In this document: positions 26,381 through 33,958 of the stretch, in pieces
How the letters are laid out: every line of letters starts with the position of its first letter
Position numbering within the stretch: the stretch's first letter is position 1
NCBI GenBank assembly: GCA_036388855.1
Contig: DASVRA010000036.1
Location: 1 to 64,000 of the forward strand
Direction of reading: 5' to 3'
From: DASVRA01 sp036388855
GTDB taxonomy: Bacteria; Pseudomonadota; Alphaproteobacteria; Caulobacterales; Caulobacteraceae
Length of the DNA stretch: 64,000 bases
The notes under the pieces: generated by a model
Told to the model about the DNA's origin: nothing
The model's input: only the letters and a program-made list of their open reading frames with translations
Databases searched by the model: none
Translations under genes and position numbers: made by a program

Positions 26381-28396
26381 TCAGGCGGCGGGAGGTGCGG
26401 GATAGCTCTCCAGCACCGGCCCCAGCGCCGCCTTCAGCGGCCCGAGCCAGGGTTCGTAGTTGCGCCAGTGGTCGCGGCCTTCGGTGAAGATCGGCCGGCG
26501 CACCTGTTCGGAGCTGGCGGTGCGCACCGCGCGCTCGTTCTCGTAGAAGCGCAGGCAACCCGCCTCGAAGGGCAGGCCGCAGTGGTCGAGCAAGGCGCGC
26601 ACCTCCCGCTCCGGATCCTCGACCATGGCCTCGTAGAAGACCCGGTGGACGCGGCCCGGCAGCACGGCGTCCATGTGCGCCATCAGGTCCACGTAGTCCG
26701 CGTAGTAGCGGCCGAGGTCGGCGAGGTCGTAGCTGAACGTCTGGCCGCGGGCGAAGTGCTGCTTGAAGTTGGACAGGCAGCAGCCGAGCGGATGGCGGCG
26801 CGCGTCGATGATCCTGGCGTTCGGCAGCATCAGGTGGATCAGGCCGAGGTGGCGCCAGTTGTTTGGCATCTTGTCGATGAACCGGGGCCGCCCGAGCTTG
26901 CGTTGGATGCGGGTGAGATCGAGGTATTCCTCCCCCAGCCCCCGCAGGGCCTCCGCGTCCAGCTCCCGCACGACTTCGGGATAGGCAGACGGGTCGCCGA
27001 CGCGGCGCTTGCCGCCAAGCCGCCGGGCGATGGCGATCACCTCGGGCAGCTCCATGGTGCCCTCGACCATGGAGTGGCTGGACAGGATCTGCTCGATCAG
27101 CGTGGAGCCGGAGCGCGGCAGGCCGACGATGAAGATCGGGTCGGGCACGGAGCAGCCCCAGCCGCGCCGCATGGCGAAGAATTCTTGCGTAAACGCCGCC
27201 TTCGACCGCCGCACGTGCCCGGCGGTGTCCTCCGCGCTGTAGTCGAGCCCGGCCCGGCGCAAGGCGTTTCCCCGCTCGTAGTGGCCGAACGATGCGGCGT
27301 AGTCGCAGCGGTCCTCCAGCGCCTTGCCGAGCGCGAAGTGGAGGTGGAAGCGGTCCTCCTCGCTGAGGTCCTCCGCCTCCAATTGCCCGCGCATGGCGGC
27401 GAGGTCTCCCTCGGAGAAGCGGAAGGTCTTGAGGTTGGCCAGGCTCCACCAGGCCTCGCCCAGCCGGGGCATCAGCTCCAGGCTCTTGCGGTAGGCTTCG
27501 ATGCTGTCGGCGGCGCGGCCGAGGGTCTTGAGCGTGTGGCCGTAGCTCATCCAGGCCTTGGGCTGCTGCGGATAGGCGGCGAGCACGGCTTCGTAGGCGC
27601 GGGCGGCTTCGGCGTACTCGCCGATCAGGTTCAGGGCCGCGGCGCGCAGGCTGCGGTAGGCGGGGTTCTCCGGCTCGGCGGCGAGCAGCCGGTCGGCCTC
27701 GGCCACCGCCTCCGCGCCGCGGTTCTGGCGATGCAGCACGGTGGCGAGGTTATGCCGCGCGGCGGTGAAGCCTGGCGCCAGCTCCAGCGCCCGGCGCAGC
27801 AAACTTTCGGCGTCATCGTAGCGGCCGAGTCGTGCGCCCACCTCCGCCAGCATTCGCATCGCCGCCACGTCGGTCGGGTTGCGTTTGAGGAAGCCGCGCA
27901 GGAGGTGCTCGGCCACCGCGAGCTTCTCATCCACCAGCGCGGTGGCGGCCTCGGCCAGCACCGGGTCGTGCACCGAGGCCTGGATCTGGCGCGCGTAGGC
28001 CTGGTCGGCGGCCGAGGCGTCGCCCAGCAGCAGGCGCAAGTCGCCGAGCGCGCGCCAGACGTGCGGCATCTTTGGATCAACCGCGAGCGCCGCCTCCAGC
28101 GCCCCGGCGGCTTCTGCGCTGCGCCCCACCGCCGCCAGCGTCAGGCCGAGTTCGGCGCGGGGACCGGCCCATTGCGGGCGCAGCGCCGCCAGCGGTTCCA
28201 GCACCGCCAGGGCTTCCTCCGTACGCCCCTGCAGGCGGAGTGCCGCGCCGAACGCCAGCAATCCCTCGGGATGGTCGGGCGCGGCTTCGAGGATCGCCCG
28301 CGCCTGCTCCTCCGCCAGCGCCGGTTTGGCGCCCATCAGCCGCCAGGCGTGGGCCAGGGCCGTCTTCAGCGACCCGCTGGGCTCCGCCGCGTTCAC
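26381..28396 (-). CDS. TPR-repeat sulfotransferase
   Basis: A 671-residue protein with about eight tetratricopeptide repeats (residues 1-340, for example PDHPEGLLAFGAALRLQGRT) and a C-terminal sulfotransferase domain with the P-loop PIFIVGLPRSGSTLIEQILS near residue 415. It starts at GTG 28396, overlapping the fghA stop as GTGA. TPR-fused sulfotransferases are common in alphaproteobacteria and often lie next to TonB receptors, as here (105 bases to the receptor start). Suggested activities include tyrosine or glycan sulfation, but none is proven. A paired role with the receptor is an inference from recurrent neighbourhood. Confidence 0.88.
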   Translation of the reverse strand: MNAAEPSGSLKTALAHAWRLMGAKPALAEEQARAILEAAPDHPEGLLAFGAALRLQGRTEEALAVLEPLAALRPQWAGPRAELGLTLAAVGRSAEAAGALEAALAVDPKMPHVWRALGDLRLLLGDASAADQAYARQIQASVHDPVLAEAATALVDEKLAVAEHLLRGFLKRNPTDVAAMRMLAEVGARLGRYDDAESLLRRALELAPGFTAARHNLATVLHRQNRGAEAVAEADRLLAAEPENPAYRSLRAAALNLIGEYAEAARAYEAVLAAYPQQPKAWMSYGHTLKTLGRAADSIEAYRKSLELMPRLGEAWWSLANLKTFRFSEGDLAAMRGQLEAEDLSEEDRFHLHFALGKALEDRCDYAASFGHYERGNALRRAGLDYSAEDTAGHVRRSKAAFTQEFFAMRRGWGCSVPDPIFIVGLPRSGSTLIEQILSSHSMVEGTMELPEVIAIARRLGGKRRVGDPSAYPEVVRELDAEALRGLGEEYLDLTRIQRKLGRPRFIDKMPNNWRHLGLIHLMLPNARIIDARRHPLGCCLSNFKQHFARGQTFSYDLADLGRYYADYVDLMAHMDAVLPGRVHRVFYEAMVEDPEREVRALLDHCGLPFEAGCLRFYENERAVRTASSEQVRRPIFTEGRDHWRNYEPWLGPLKAALGPVLESYPAPPAA

Positions 28397-29235
28397 CGGA
28401 GAAGCCGCTCCGCATGCCAGGCGATGTGGTCGCCGATGAAGCTGGAGACGAAAAAGTACGAGTGGTCGTAGCCCTCCTGCCGGCGCAGGGTCAGGGGCAC
28501 GCCCGCGTCGGCGCAGGCCTGTTCGAGCAGTTCGGGCTTCAGTTCGCGCTCCAGGAACGGATCGGCCGTGCCGACATCGACGAGCAGCTCGTCCACGCGC
28601 GCGCCGCCCTCGATCAACGCGACCGCATCATGCCCGCGCCAGCGGGATTCGTCCGGGCCGAGATAGCCGCCGAGCGCCTTGCGGCCCCAGGGGACCTGGC
28701 TCGGCGCCACGATAGGGGCGAAGGCGGAGACGGAGCGGAAGCGGCCGGGGCTCTTCAGCGCCACCGTCAGCGCACCGTGGCCGCCCATAGAATGACCGCT
28801 GATCCCCTGGCGAGCCATGTCGGCGGGGAAGTTGGCGGCGATCAGTTCGGGCAGCTCGCGCGCCACGTAGGAGAACATGCGGTAGTTGGCGGCCCAGGGT
28901 TGCTCGATGGCGTCCACATAGAAGCCGGCGCCGAGACCGAAATCGTAGGCGCCTTCCGGATCGTCCGGCACGCCATCGCCACGCGGGGAGGTGTCCGGCG
29001 CCACCAGGATCAGCCCGTGCTCGGCCGCGTATCGCTGCGCCCCGGCCTTGGCGGTGAAGTTCTCCTCGGTGCAGGTCAGCCCCGACAGCCACCACAGCAC
29101 CGGCCGCGGCCCCTCCTGAGGCGGCAGGTAAAGGGAGAAGCGCATGGGTGTCCGCGTCTCTACCGAGTGGTGGCCATAGACGCCTTGGACGCCGCCGAAG
29201 GAGCGGTGGGTTTCAAGCTGTTCTAGCCGATCCAT
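28393..29235 (-). CDS. fghA: S-formylglutathione hydrolase
   Basis: A 280-residue alpha/beta hydrolase that releases formate and glutathione from S-formylglutathione, the second step of formaldehyde removal. Features: early LSGLTCTEENFTAKAGAQRY, the nucleophile elbow GHSMGGHGALTVAL (Ser near 150), VDVGTADPFLERELKP with the acid residue, and the C-terminal GYDHSYFFVSSFIGDHIAWH containing the catalytic His. Length fits the esterase D family. It lies 114 bases downstream of the class III alcohol dehydrogenase gene in the same direction and is coupled to the TPR-sulfotransferase gene by a 4-base overlap. Confidence 0.96.
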   Translation of the reverse strand: MDRLEQLETHRSFGGVQGVYGHHSVETRTPMRFSLYLPPQEGPRPVLWWLSGLTCTEENFTAKAGAQRYAAEHGLILVAPDTSPRGDGVPDDPEGAYDFGLGAGFYVDAIEQPWAANYRMFSYVARELPELIAANFPADMARQGISGHSMGGHGALTVALKSPGRFRSVSAFAPIVAPSQVPWGRKALGGYLGPDESRWRGHDAVALIEGGARVDELLVDVGTADPFLERELKPELLEQACADAGVPLTLRRQEGYDHSYFFVSSFIGDHIAWHAERLLR

Positions 29236-29249
29236 CCCGCCACCCTACA

Positions 29250-29280
29250 CGTCATCGCCCGGCTTGTCGGGGCGCCTGCG
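29250..29280. repeat. Degenerate REP-like palindrome
   Basis: GTCATCGCCCGGCTTGTCGG followed by GGCGC has the layout of the GTCACCCTAGGCCTTGTGCC element at 43491: a GTCA start, a G/C stem and a CTTGT loop. It is imperfectly paired. It lies between the fghA start and the frmA stop. Nothing else is recognised in the 29236-29349 gap. Confidence 0.35.
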
Positions 29281-29349
29281 GCTGCGGCGATGCCGTATGG
29301 ATCACCGGCATTCAGGGGCGACGCGGCGAAGAACGGACCAAAGCGGGAT

Positions 29350-30459
29350 TCAGTAGACCACGACGCTTCGGATGCTCTCGCCGGCATGCATCAGGTCGAA
29401 CGCTTCGTTGATGCGCTCCAGCGGCAGGCGGTGGGTGATCATCGGGTCGATCTCGATGCGGCCGTCCATGTACCAGTCGACGATCTTCGGCGTGTCGGTG
29501 CGGCCGCGCGCGCCGCCGTAGGCGGTGCCCTTCCAAACGCGGCCTGTCACCAGCTGGAAGGGCCGGGTGGCGATTTCCTTGCCGGCCTCGGCCACGCCGA
29601 TGATCACGCTGACGCCCCAGCCGCGGTGGCAGCACTCCAACGCCTGGCGCATGACCTCAGTATTACCGGTGCAGTCGAAGGAATAGTCGGCGCCGCCTCC
29701 GGTCAGCTCCACCAAGTGCGCCACCACGTCGCCGCCGAGTTCGCGCGGGTTGACGAAGTGGGTCATGCCGAACCGCCGACCCCACTCCTCGCGCGCGGGG
29801 TTGATGTCGACGCCGACGATCTGGGCGGCGCCGACCAGCTTCAGGCCCTGGATCACGTTCAGGCCGATGCCGCCCAGGCCGAACACCACGGCGTTGGCTC
29901 CGGGCTCCACCTTGGCGGTGTTGACCACCGCGCCCACGCCCGTGGTGACGCCGCAGCCGACGTAGCAGGCGGTCTCGAACGGCGCGTCGGTCCTGATCCT
30001 GGCCACCGCGATCTCGGGCAGCACGGTGTGGTTGGAGAAGGTCGAGCAGCCCATGTAGTGGGCGATCGTCTGGCCTCGATAGGAGAACCGGCTGGTCCCG
30101 TCCGGCATGAGGCCCTTGCCTTGGGTGGCGCGGATGGCGGTGCACAGGTTGGTCTTGCGGCTCAGGCAGCTTTTGCACTGGCGGCATTCGGGCGTGTAGA
30201 GCGGGATCACGTGGTCGCCGGGCGCCACGCTGGTGACGCCGGGGCCGACCTCCAGCACCACGCCCGCGCCTTCGTGGCCCAGGATCGAGGGGAAGATGCC
30301 CTCGGAGTCCAAGCCGTCGAGCGTGTAGGCGTCGGTGTGGCAAATCCCCGTCGCCTTGATCTCCACCAGCACCTCTCCGGCGCGGGGGCCTTCGAGGTCC
30401 ACCTCCACGATCTCCAGCGGCCGCTTGGCTTCGAAGGCGACGGCGGCGCGAGTCTTCAT
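29350..30459 (-). CDS. frmA: S-(hydroxymethyl)glutathione dehydrogenase (class III ADH)
   Basis: A 369-residue zinc alcohol dehydrogenase that oxidises S-hydroxymethylglutathione, the glutathione adduct of formaldehyde, using NAD. Zinc ligands: ICHTDAYTLDGLDSEGIFP with Cys and the following GHEGAG His/Glu (catalytic zinc), and CRQCKSCLSRKTNLC (structural zinc). The NAD motif is GLGGIGLNVIQGLKLVGA with the acidic residue of IVGVDINP. The ATG at 30459 starts MKTRAAVAFEAKRPLEI, where family members begin; the frame continues upstream only as a shadow. It pairs with fghA to form the glutathione-dependent formaldehyde pathway. Confidence 0.96.
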   Translation of the reverse strand: MKTRAAVAFEAKRPLEIVEVDLEGPRAGEVLVEIKATGICHTDAYTLDGLDSEGIFPSILGHEGAGVVLEVGPGVTSVAPGDHVIPLYTPECRQCKSCLSRKTNLCTAIRATQGKGLMPDGTSRFSYRGQTIAHYMGCSTFSNHTVLPEIAVARIRTDAPFETACYVGCGVTTGVGAVVNTAKVEPGANAVVFGLGGIGLNVIQGLKLVGAAQIVGVDINPAREEWGRRFGMTHFVNPRELGGDVVAHLVELTGGGADYSFDCTGNTEVMRQALECCHRGWGVSVIIGVAEAGKEIATRPFQLVTGRVWKGTAYGGARGRTDTPKIVDWYMDGRIEIDPMITHRLPLERINEAFDLMHAGESIRSVVVY

Positions 30460-30529
30460 CGACGTGGCTCCCAAGGTGGCGGCGAGTGGTAGCGCGGCGG
30501 CGATGGGCTTTCCAGCGGGAGCGCGGCGT

Positions 30530-31102
30530 TTACCGGGTGGCGCCCGGCCGCCACAGGACGTCGCCCGAGGCGCCTTTGTTGGCATAGCGGGCGGCGACGA
30601 ACAGGAGGTCGGAGAGGCGGTTCAGGTATTTTAGGGCGGCGGGGGTGACCTGCTCACCGCTGTCCTGGAGGGCGACGGCGCTGCGTTCGGCGCGTCGGGC
30701 GACGGTGCGGGCGAGGTGCAGGGCGGCGGCCACGGGCGAGCCGGCGGGGAGGACGAAGGAGTCGAGCGGCGGGAGGTCCTCGTTCAGGCGGTCGAGGTCG
30801 GCTTCGAGACGCGTGACCTGGGCATCGATGATGCGCAGGGGCTCCCAGCCTTTCACGCCCTCCTGAGGCGTGGCGAGGTCGGCGCCGAGGTCGAACAGTT
30901 CGTTCTGGATGCGGGCTAGCAGGGGGTCGAGCGCCTCGTCGTCGGCGGTGTGGAGGCGCGCCAGGCCCACGCAGGCGTTGGCCTCGTCCACGTCGCCGTA
31001 GGCCGAGACGCGAAGATCGGTCTTGCGCACGCGGGCTCCGGTGGCCAGGCCAGTGTCGCCGCCGTCGCCGGTGCGGGTGTAAATCTTGGTGAGCCGGACC
31101 AC
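30530..31102 (-). CDS. Cob(I)alamin adenosyltransferase (PduO-type)
   Basis: A 190-residue enzyme that adds the 5'-deoxyadenosyl group from ATP to cobalamin, giving adenosylcobalamin. The ATP-binding N-terminus TKIYTRTGDGGDTGLATG, SAYGDVDEANACVGLAR and the C-terminal LPAGSPVAAALHLARTVARR segment with AERSAVAL are the PduO family motifs. Length fits. It begins 1 base after the twin-helix protein stop on the same strand, so they share a transcript. Other cobalamin genes are not seen in this window. Confidence 0.93.
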   Translation of the reverse strand: MVRLTKIYTRTGDGGDTGLATGARVRKTDLRVSAYGDVDEANACVGLARLHTADDEALDPLLARIQNELFDLGADLATPQEGVKGWEPLRIIDAQVTRLEADLDRLNEDLPPLDSFVLPAGSPVAAALHLARTVARRAERSAVALQDSGEQVTPAALKYLNRLSDLLFVAARYANKGASGDVLWRPGATR

Positions 31103-31103
31103 T

Positions 31104-31304
31104 TCAGCGCCGGGCGGAGAACCAGAAGGCGGCGAGCAGGATCAGGATCGCCACCGCCTGGAGCACGATGCGCAGCCGCATCAGCTTGTTGGAGTTGGAG
31201 CGGGCGAAGTCGCCGCCCCGATAGAGGGAATAGATGCCGAAGCCCAGCGTTGTCACCACGGCCAGAAGCGCGAGCGGGATGAGGACGTCGAAAATTGAAC
31301 GCAT
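31104..31304 (-). CDS. Small twin transmembrane-helix protein
   Basis: A 66-residue protein with two predicted membrane helices: VLIPLALLAVVTTLGFGIYS and VLQAVAILILLAAFWFSARR, joined by a short basic loop (LYRGGDFARSNSNKLMRLR). The layout fits the HIG1-like 'twin transmembrane helix small protein' family common in alphaproteobacteria; in mitochondria the HIG1 fold attaches to respiratory supercomplexes. It lies directly upstream of the adenosyltransferase gene. The role here is unknown. Confidence 0.82.
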   Translation of the reverse strand: MRSIFDVLIPLALLAVVTTLGFGIYSLYRGGDFARSNSNKLMRLRIVLQAVAILILLAAFWFSARR

Positions 31305-31419
31305 GATCGCCGAACCCTAGAACGCCCGCCCCAAATTCACCATATGCGTCCGGCCACTACGCAATCTCCGTGGAACCGGACTCCCCCCCGGCCCGCTATC
31401 CCCCATCCCAGAGTTTCCC

Positions 31420-32067
31420 ATGTCCATCAGCGTGCAGTCATACCCAGTGCCTAACGAAACCCAGCGTCCCAACCGGCGCGCCGAAAGCAAGGCGCGCACC
31501 CGTCAGAAAGTCCTCGACGCCGCCAAGCGCCTGTTCATGGCGCGCGGCTACGAAGGCGCGACCATGCGCGACATGGCCGCGGAGGCCGGCCTGTCGACCG
31601 GCGCCCTGTTCGCCAACTTCACCGATAAGGCCGACCTGTTCAACGAAGTGATGCTCGCCGACTTCGAGGTCCAGCACGAGCGCATGCGCGAGGTGCTGGA
31701 GGACGCGAACGGCAAGGTCGAGGAGCGCCTGGTGGCGCTCTTGTCCGCCGGCTACGACTTCCACCTGAGCCAGCTGCCGCTGTTACAGGCCGGGATCAGC
31801 GTGTCTTGGTCGCAGGGGCTGAACGGCGAGCTCGGCGAGCGTCCCGCGTGGCGCACGGTGCTGGGCTTCCTCACCGAAATCCTCGAGCAGGGCGTCGCCA
31901 AGAAGGAGCTGAAGAAGGACTTCGACCGCGAGCTGCTCGCGGAGGTCCTGTGGGACTGCTACCTGGCCAACTATCGCCGCGCGTTGTTCGCGGAATGGGG
32001 CCTGGAGCAGCTCAAGGAGCGCCTGCGCGAGCAGGTGCGGCTGATCCTGCGGGCGGTGAAGGTTTAA
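31420..32067 (+). CDS. TetR-family transcriptional regulator
   Basis: A 215-residue regulator. The N-terminal helix-turn-helix spans about residues 24-70: TRQKVLDAAKRLFMARGYEG, then MRDMAAEAGLSTGALFANFT, the diagnostic TetR pattern. The C-terminal 140 residues are helical and form the ligand and dimer domain; the ligand is unknown. A strong hairpin terminator follows, so the gene is monocistronic. It is divergent from the twin-helix/adenosyltransferase pair across a 115-base gap, so it may control that pair or itself; no clear operator palindrome was seen. The first 16 residues are not conserved-looking, and a start further in is possible. Confidence 0.9.
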   Translation: MSISVQSYPVPNETQRPNRRAESKARTRQKVLDAAKRLFMARGYEGATMRDMAAEAGLSTGALFANFTDKADLFNEVMLADFEVQHERMREVLEDANGKVEERLVALLSAGYDFHLSQLPLLQAGISVSWSQGLNGELGERPAWRTVLGFLTEILEQGVAKKELKKDFDRELLAEVLWDCYLANYRRALFAEWGLEQLKERLREQVRLILRAVKV

Positions 32068-32089
32068 GTCCTGATCTGAGCCACACGAG

Positions 32090-32119
32090 AAACGGCCGCT
32101 CCGCTGGGGCGGCCGTTTT
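32090..32119 (+). terminator. Rho-independent terminator after the TetR gene
   Basis: AAACGGCCGC (32090-32099) and GCGGCCGTTT (32109-32118) form a perfect 10-base stem with a 9-base loop, followed by T and C. It lies 23 bases after the TetR stop and between it and the convergent RTX gene, so it may serve both directions. Confidence 0.85.
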
Positions 32120-32133
32120 CGCATGGACCGAGG

Positions 32134-32808
32134 TCAGACCAGGATGTGGCTCGTGTCGAAGCCGCTGTGGTCGCCGACGGCTAGGAAGCCCATGTCTGAG
32201 CGGCCGTCGCCGTCGAGGTCGATGCTGAACATGGTGACGCCCAGCGTCTCCTGATAGCGGATCTTCACGTCCTCGAGCCCCACGCCGAGGGCCGAGAGAT
32301 CGAGGAAGTCCTTCCGCTCGAGGTCCAGGATGGTGTCGGGCGCGCTCTTGGTGGAGTCGGCGCGGCGGTCGAAGACGAAGACATCCGCGCCGCCGCCGCC
32401 GGCCAGCAGGTCGGCGCCTCGGTTGCCGTCGATCCGGTCGCCGCCGCCGAAGCCGTAGATCACGTCGGTCTCAGCCGAACCCAGGATGGTGTCGCGCCCG
32501 CCGAAGATGTCATCGATCAGGGCGCCGGCGTCGTCGCGGTGGGAGTAGAGGACGCCCAGGTCGAGGTCGAGCTTGGTGGCGACGAGGAGCTCTTCGCCGT
32601 TATGGGAGGCGGTGAAGGTGTGGGCCGTGCCGGTGATCTGATCGTCCCAGAAGTCGTAGCCGAAGCTCTCGCCGGTGATCGTGGCGGAGAACTCGCCGGC
32701 GGTCAGGGTGACGCTGGAGCGCGACAGGTTGCCGACCGACCCGCCGGTGAAGTCCGAAAGGTCGAGCTCCGACATGTCGATGCCGGCCTTGAACACGATC
32801 TTGGCCAC
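32134..32808 (-). CDS. RTX-type calcium-binding protein (first of a pair)
   Basis: A 224-residue acidic protein with RTX nonapeptides GSAETDVIYGFGGGDRIDGN and RGADLLAGGGGADVFVFD at about residues 110-150, which bind calcium in a parallel beta-roll. There is no N-terminal signal peptide; such proteins usually leave through a type I system that reads a C-terminal signal. The C-terminus (IDLDGDGRSDMGFLAVGDHS ending in SHILV) closely parallels the second RTX protein here (ending in SHFLI). The first 90 residues show no domain I recognise. No HlyB/HlyD/TolC genes are in the window. It ends convergent with the TetR gene. Confidence 0.83.
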   Translation of the reverse strand: MAKIVFKAGIDMSELDLSDFTGGSVGNLSRSSVTLTAGEFSATITGESFGYDFWDDQITGTAHTFTASHNGEELLVATKLDLDLGVLYSHRDDAGALIDDIFGGRDTILGSAETDVIYGFGGGDRIDGNRGADLLAGGGGADVFVFDRRADSTKSAPDTILDLERKDFLDLSALGVGLEDVKIRYQETLGVTMFSIDLDGDGRSDMGFLAVGDHSGFDTSHILV

Positions 32809-32905
32809 GACTGTCCCCTAAACTGTGACGCCTGATATCAAGGCTGCGCCATGCCGGCGGCGCTGGCAAGGTGAGACTACGGCCGCCTGCTTGCCCAAAC
32901 GCAAA

Positions 32906-32931
32906 CGGCCGCCCCTGGTGAGGGGCGGCCG
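32906..32931 (-). terminator. Hairpin terminator after the second RTX gene
   Basis: CGGCCGCCCCT (32906-32916) and AGGGGCGGCCG (32921-32931) form a perfect 11-base stem with a 4-base loop, read on the minus strand and followed by TTTG. It lies 25 bases past the stop of the 32957-33706 gene and thus separates the two RTX paralogues. The rest of the 32809-32956 gap shows no gene. Confidence 0.82.
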
Positions 32932-32956
32932 CTGTGATCTTAGGTAAGTTCCCTGA

Positions 32957-33706
32957 TCAGATCAGGAAGTGGCTGGCGTCGATGGTGTAGTCGGTGTGGT
33001 CGCCGGCGGCGAAGATCGCGGCGTCGGCCTTGCGGTCGCCGTCGGTGTCGATGGTGAAGCGCGTCACGTCCCTATCGGCGATGTAGCTGGCCTTGATCCC
33101 GCTGAGGCTGAGCACGCCCATGTCGGTCAGGTCGATCTTGTCGATGTTTTCCAGGTCCATGATGTAGTCGGGCTTGGACTTGGAGGTGTCGGTGATGCTG
33201 TCGAAGTGGAAGGTGTCGCCGCCCTTGCCGCCGTACAGCCGGTCGACGTCGGCGCCGCCGTTCAGGGTGTCGGCGCCCTTGCCGCCGCGCATCTTGTCGC
33301 GACCGCCGAAGCCGTAGAGGGAGTCGTTGCCGTCGGAGCCGTAGAAGGCGTCGTTGCCGCCGAAGAATTCGTTGGTGATCGCGTCGTCGTCCCCGCTGAT
33401 CGCTGCGTTGCGAATGGCGGTGACGCTGGCGCCTGTGCCGCCGACGCCATCGATACCATCAATGCTGAACACCTGCGACCCATCGATCACCCCGTCGATG
33501 TCGGTGATGAAGCCGCCGTTCGGCACCAAGACAGTGCCGCCGAGGAAGGGCTGATAGGTGAAGTCGTGGCCGTCGAAGGTGACGGTCTGGCCGTTCTTCA
33601 CATAGACGAATTGGTCGGCGGTATGGACGGTCGGGCTGGCGCCGAACCAGGCCGAGTAGTCGTAGTTGCCGAGATCAACGGCGGTATTGAAATGGACGAC
33701 GGCCAT
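32957..33706 (-). CDS. RTX-type calcium-binding protein (second of a pair)
   Basis: A 249-residue acidic protein. RTX repeats run from about residue 125 to 180: FFGGNDAFYGSDGNDSLYGF, GGRDKMRGGKGADTLNGG and DVDRLYGGKGGDTFHFD. The tail IDTDGDRKADAAIFAAGDHT and ending DASHFLI mirrors the neighbouring paralogue. The first 100 residues (YSAWFGASPTVHTADQFVYV and FLGGTVLVPNGGFITDIDGV) show no known domain. There is no signal peptide, so type I export is expected though no exporter is near. It is divergent from pepN, with a long inverted repeat between them, and has its own terminator. Confidence 0.84.
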   Translation of the reverse strand: MAVVHFNTAVDLGNYDYSAWFGASPTVHTADQFVYVKNGQTVTFDGHDFTYQPFLGGTVLVPNGGFITDIDGVIDGSQVFSIDGIDGVGGTGASVTAIRNAAISGDDDAITNEFFGGNDAFYGSDGNDSLYGFGGRDKMRGGKGADTLNGGADVDRLYGGKGGDTFHFDSITDTSKSKPDYIMDLENIDKIDLTDMGVLSLSGIKASYIADRDVTRFTIDTDGDRKADAAIFAAGDHTDYTIDASHFLI

Positions 33707-33800
33707 GGGGCCCCCCGTGTGTGCCGCGCTGGCGGCGTGCTGCTGTTGACGTGAAACGCGACGCGCTCCCTAATTGGCCTCTAAGCATAGGTCGCGCCAA

Positions 33801-33839
33801 TGCGACAGGCGAATACGCCGACCGCGCGTATTCGTCGCA
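33801..33839. promoter_or_regulatory. Inverted repeat between the RTX gene and pepN
   Basis: CGAATACGC (33810-33818) pairs with GCGTATTCG (33826-33834), and TGCGA (33801-33805) pairs with TCGCA (33835-33839), giving a 14-base dyad with a 4-base bulge on one side. It sits in the 252-base divergent gap between the second RTX gene (start 33706) and pepN (start 33959). It could be an operator for either gene. No other gene is visible in this gap. Confidence 0.5.
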
Positions 33840-33958
33840 GTAAGCGAGCTTGGCCGTGACGTATTCCGCGAGCCGCTGAACTGTATTTACCAGGAATGGG
33901 CTGTGCTTCCGTCGGCAGACGGGAGGCGCCACAAGAGCCCGCTCGCAAAGGAATGCCC

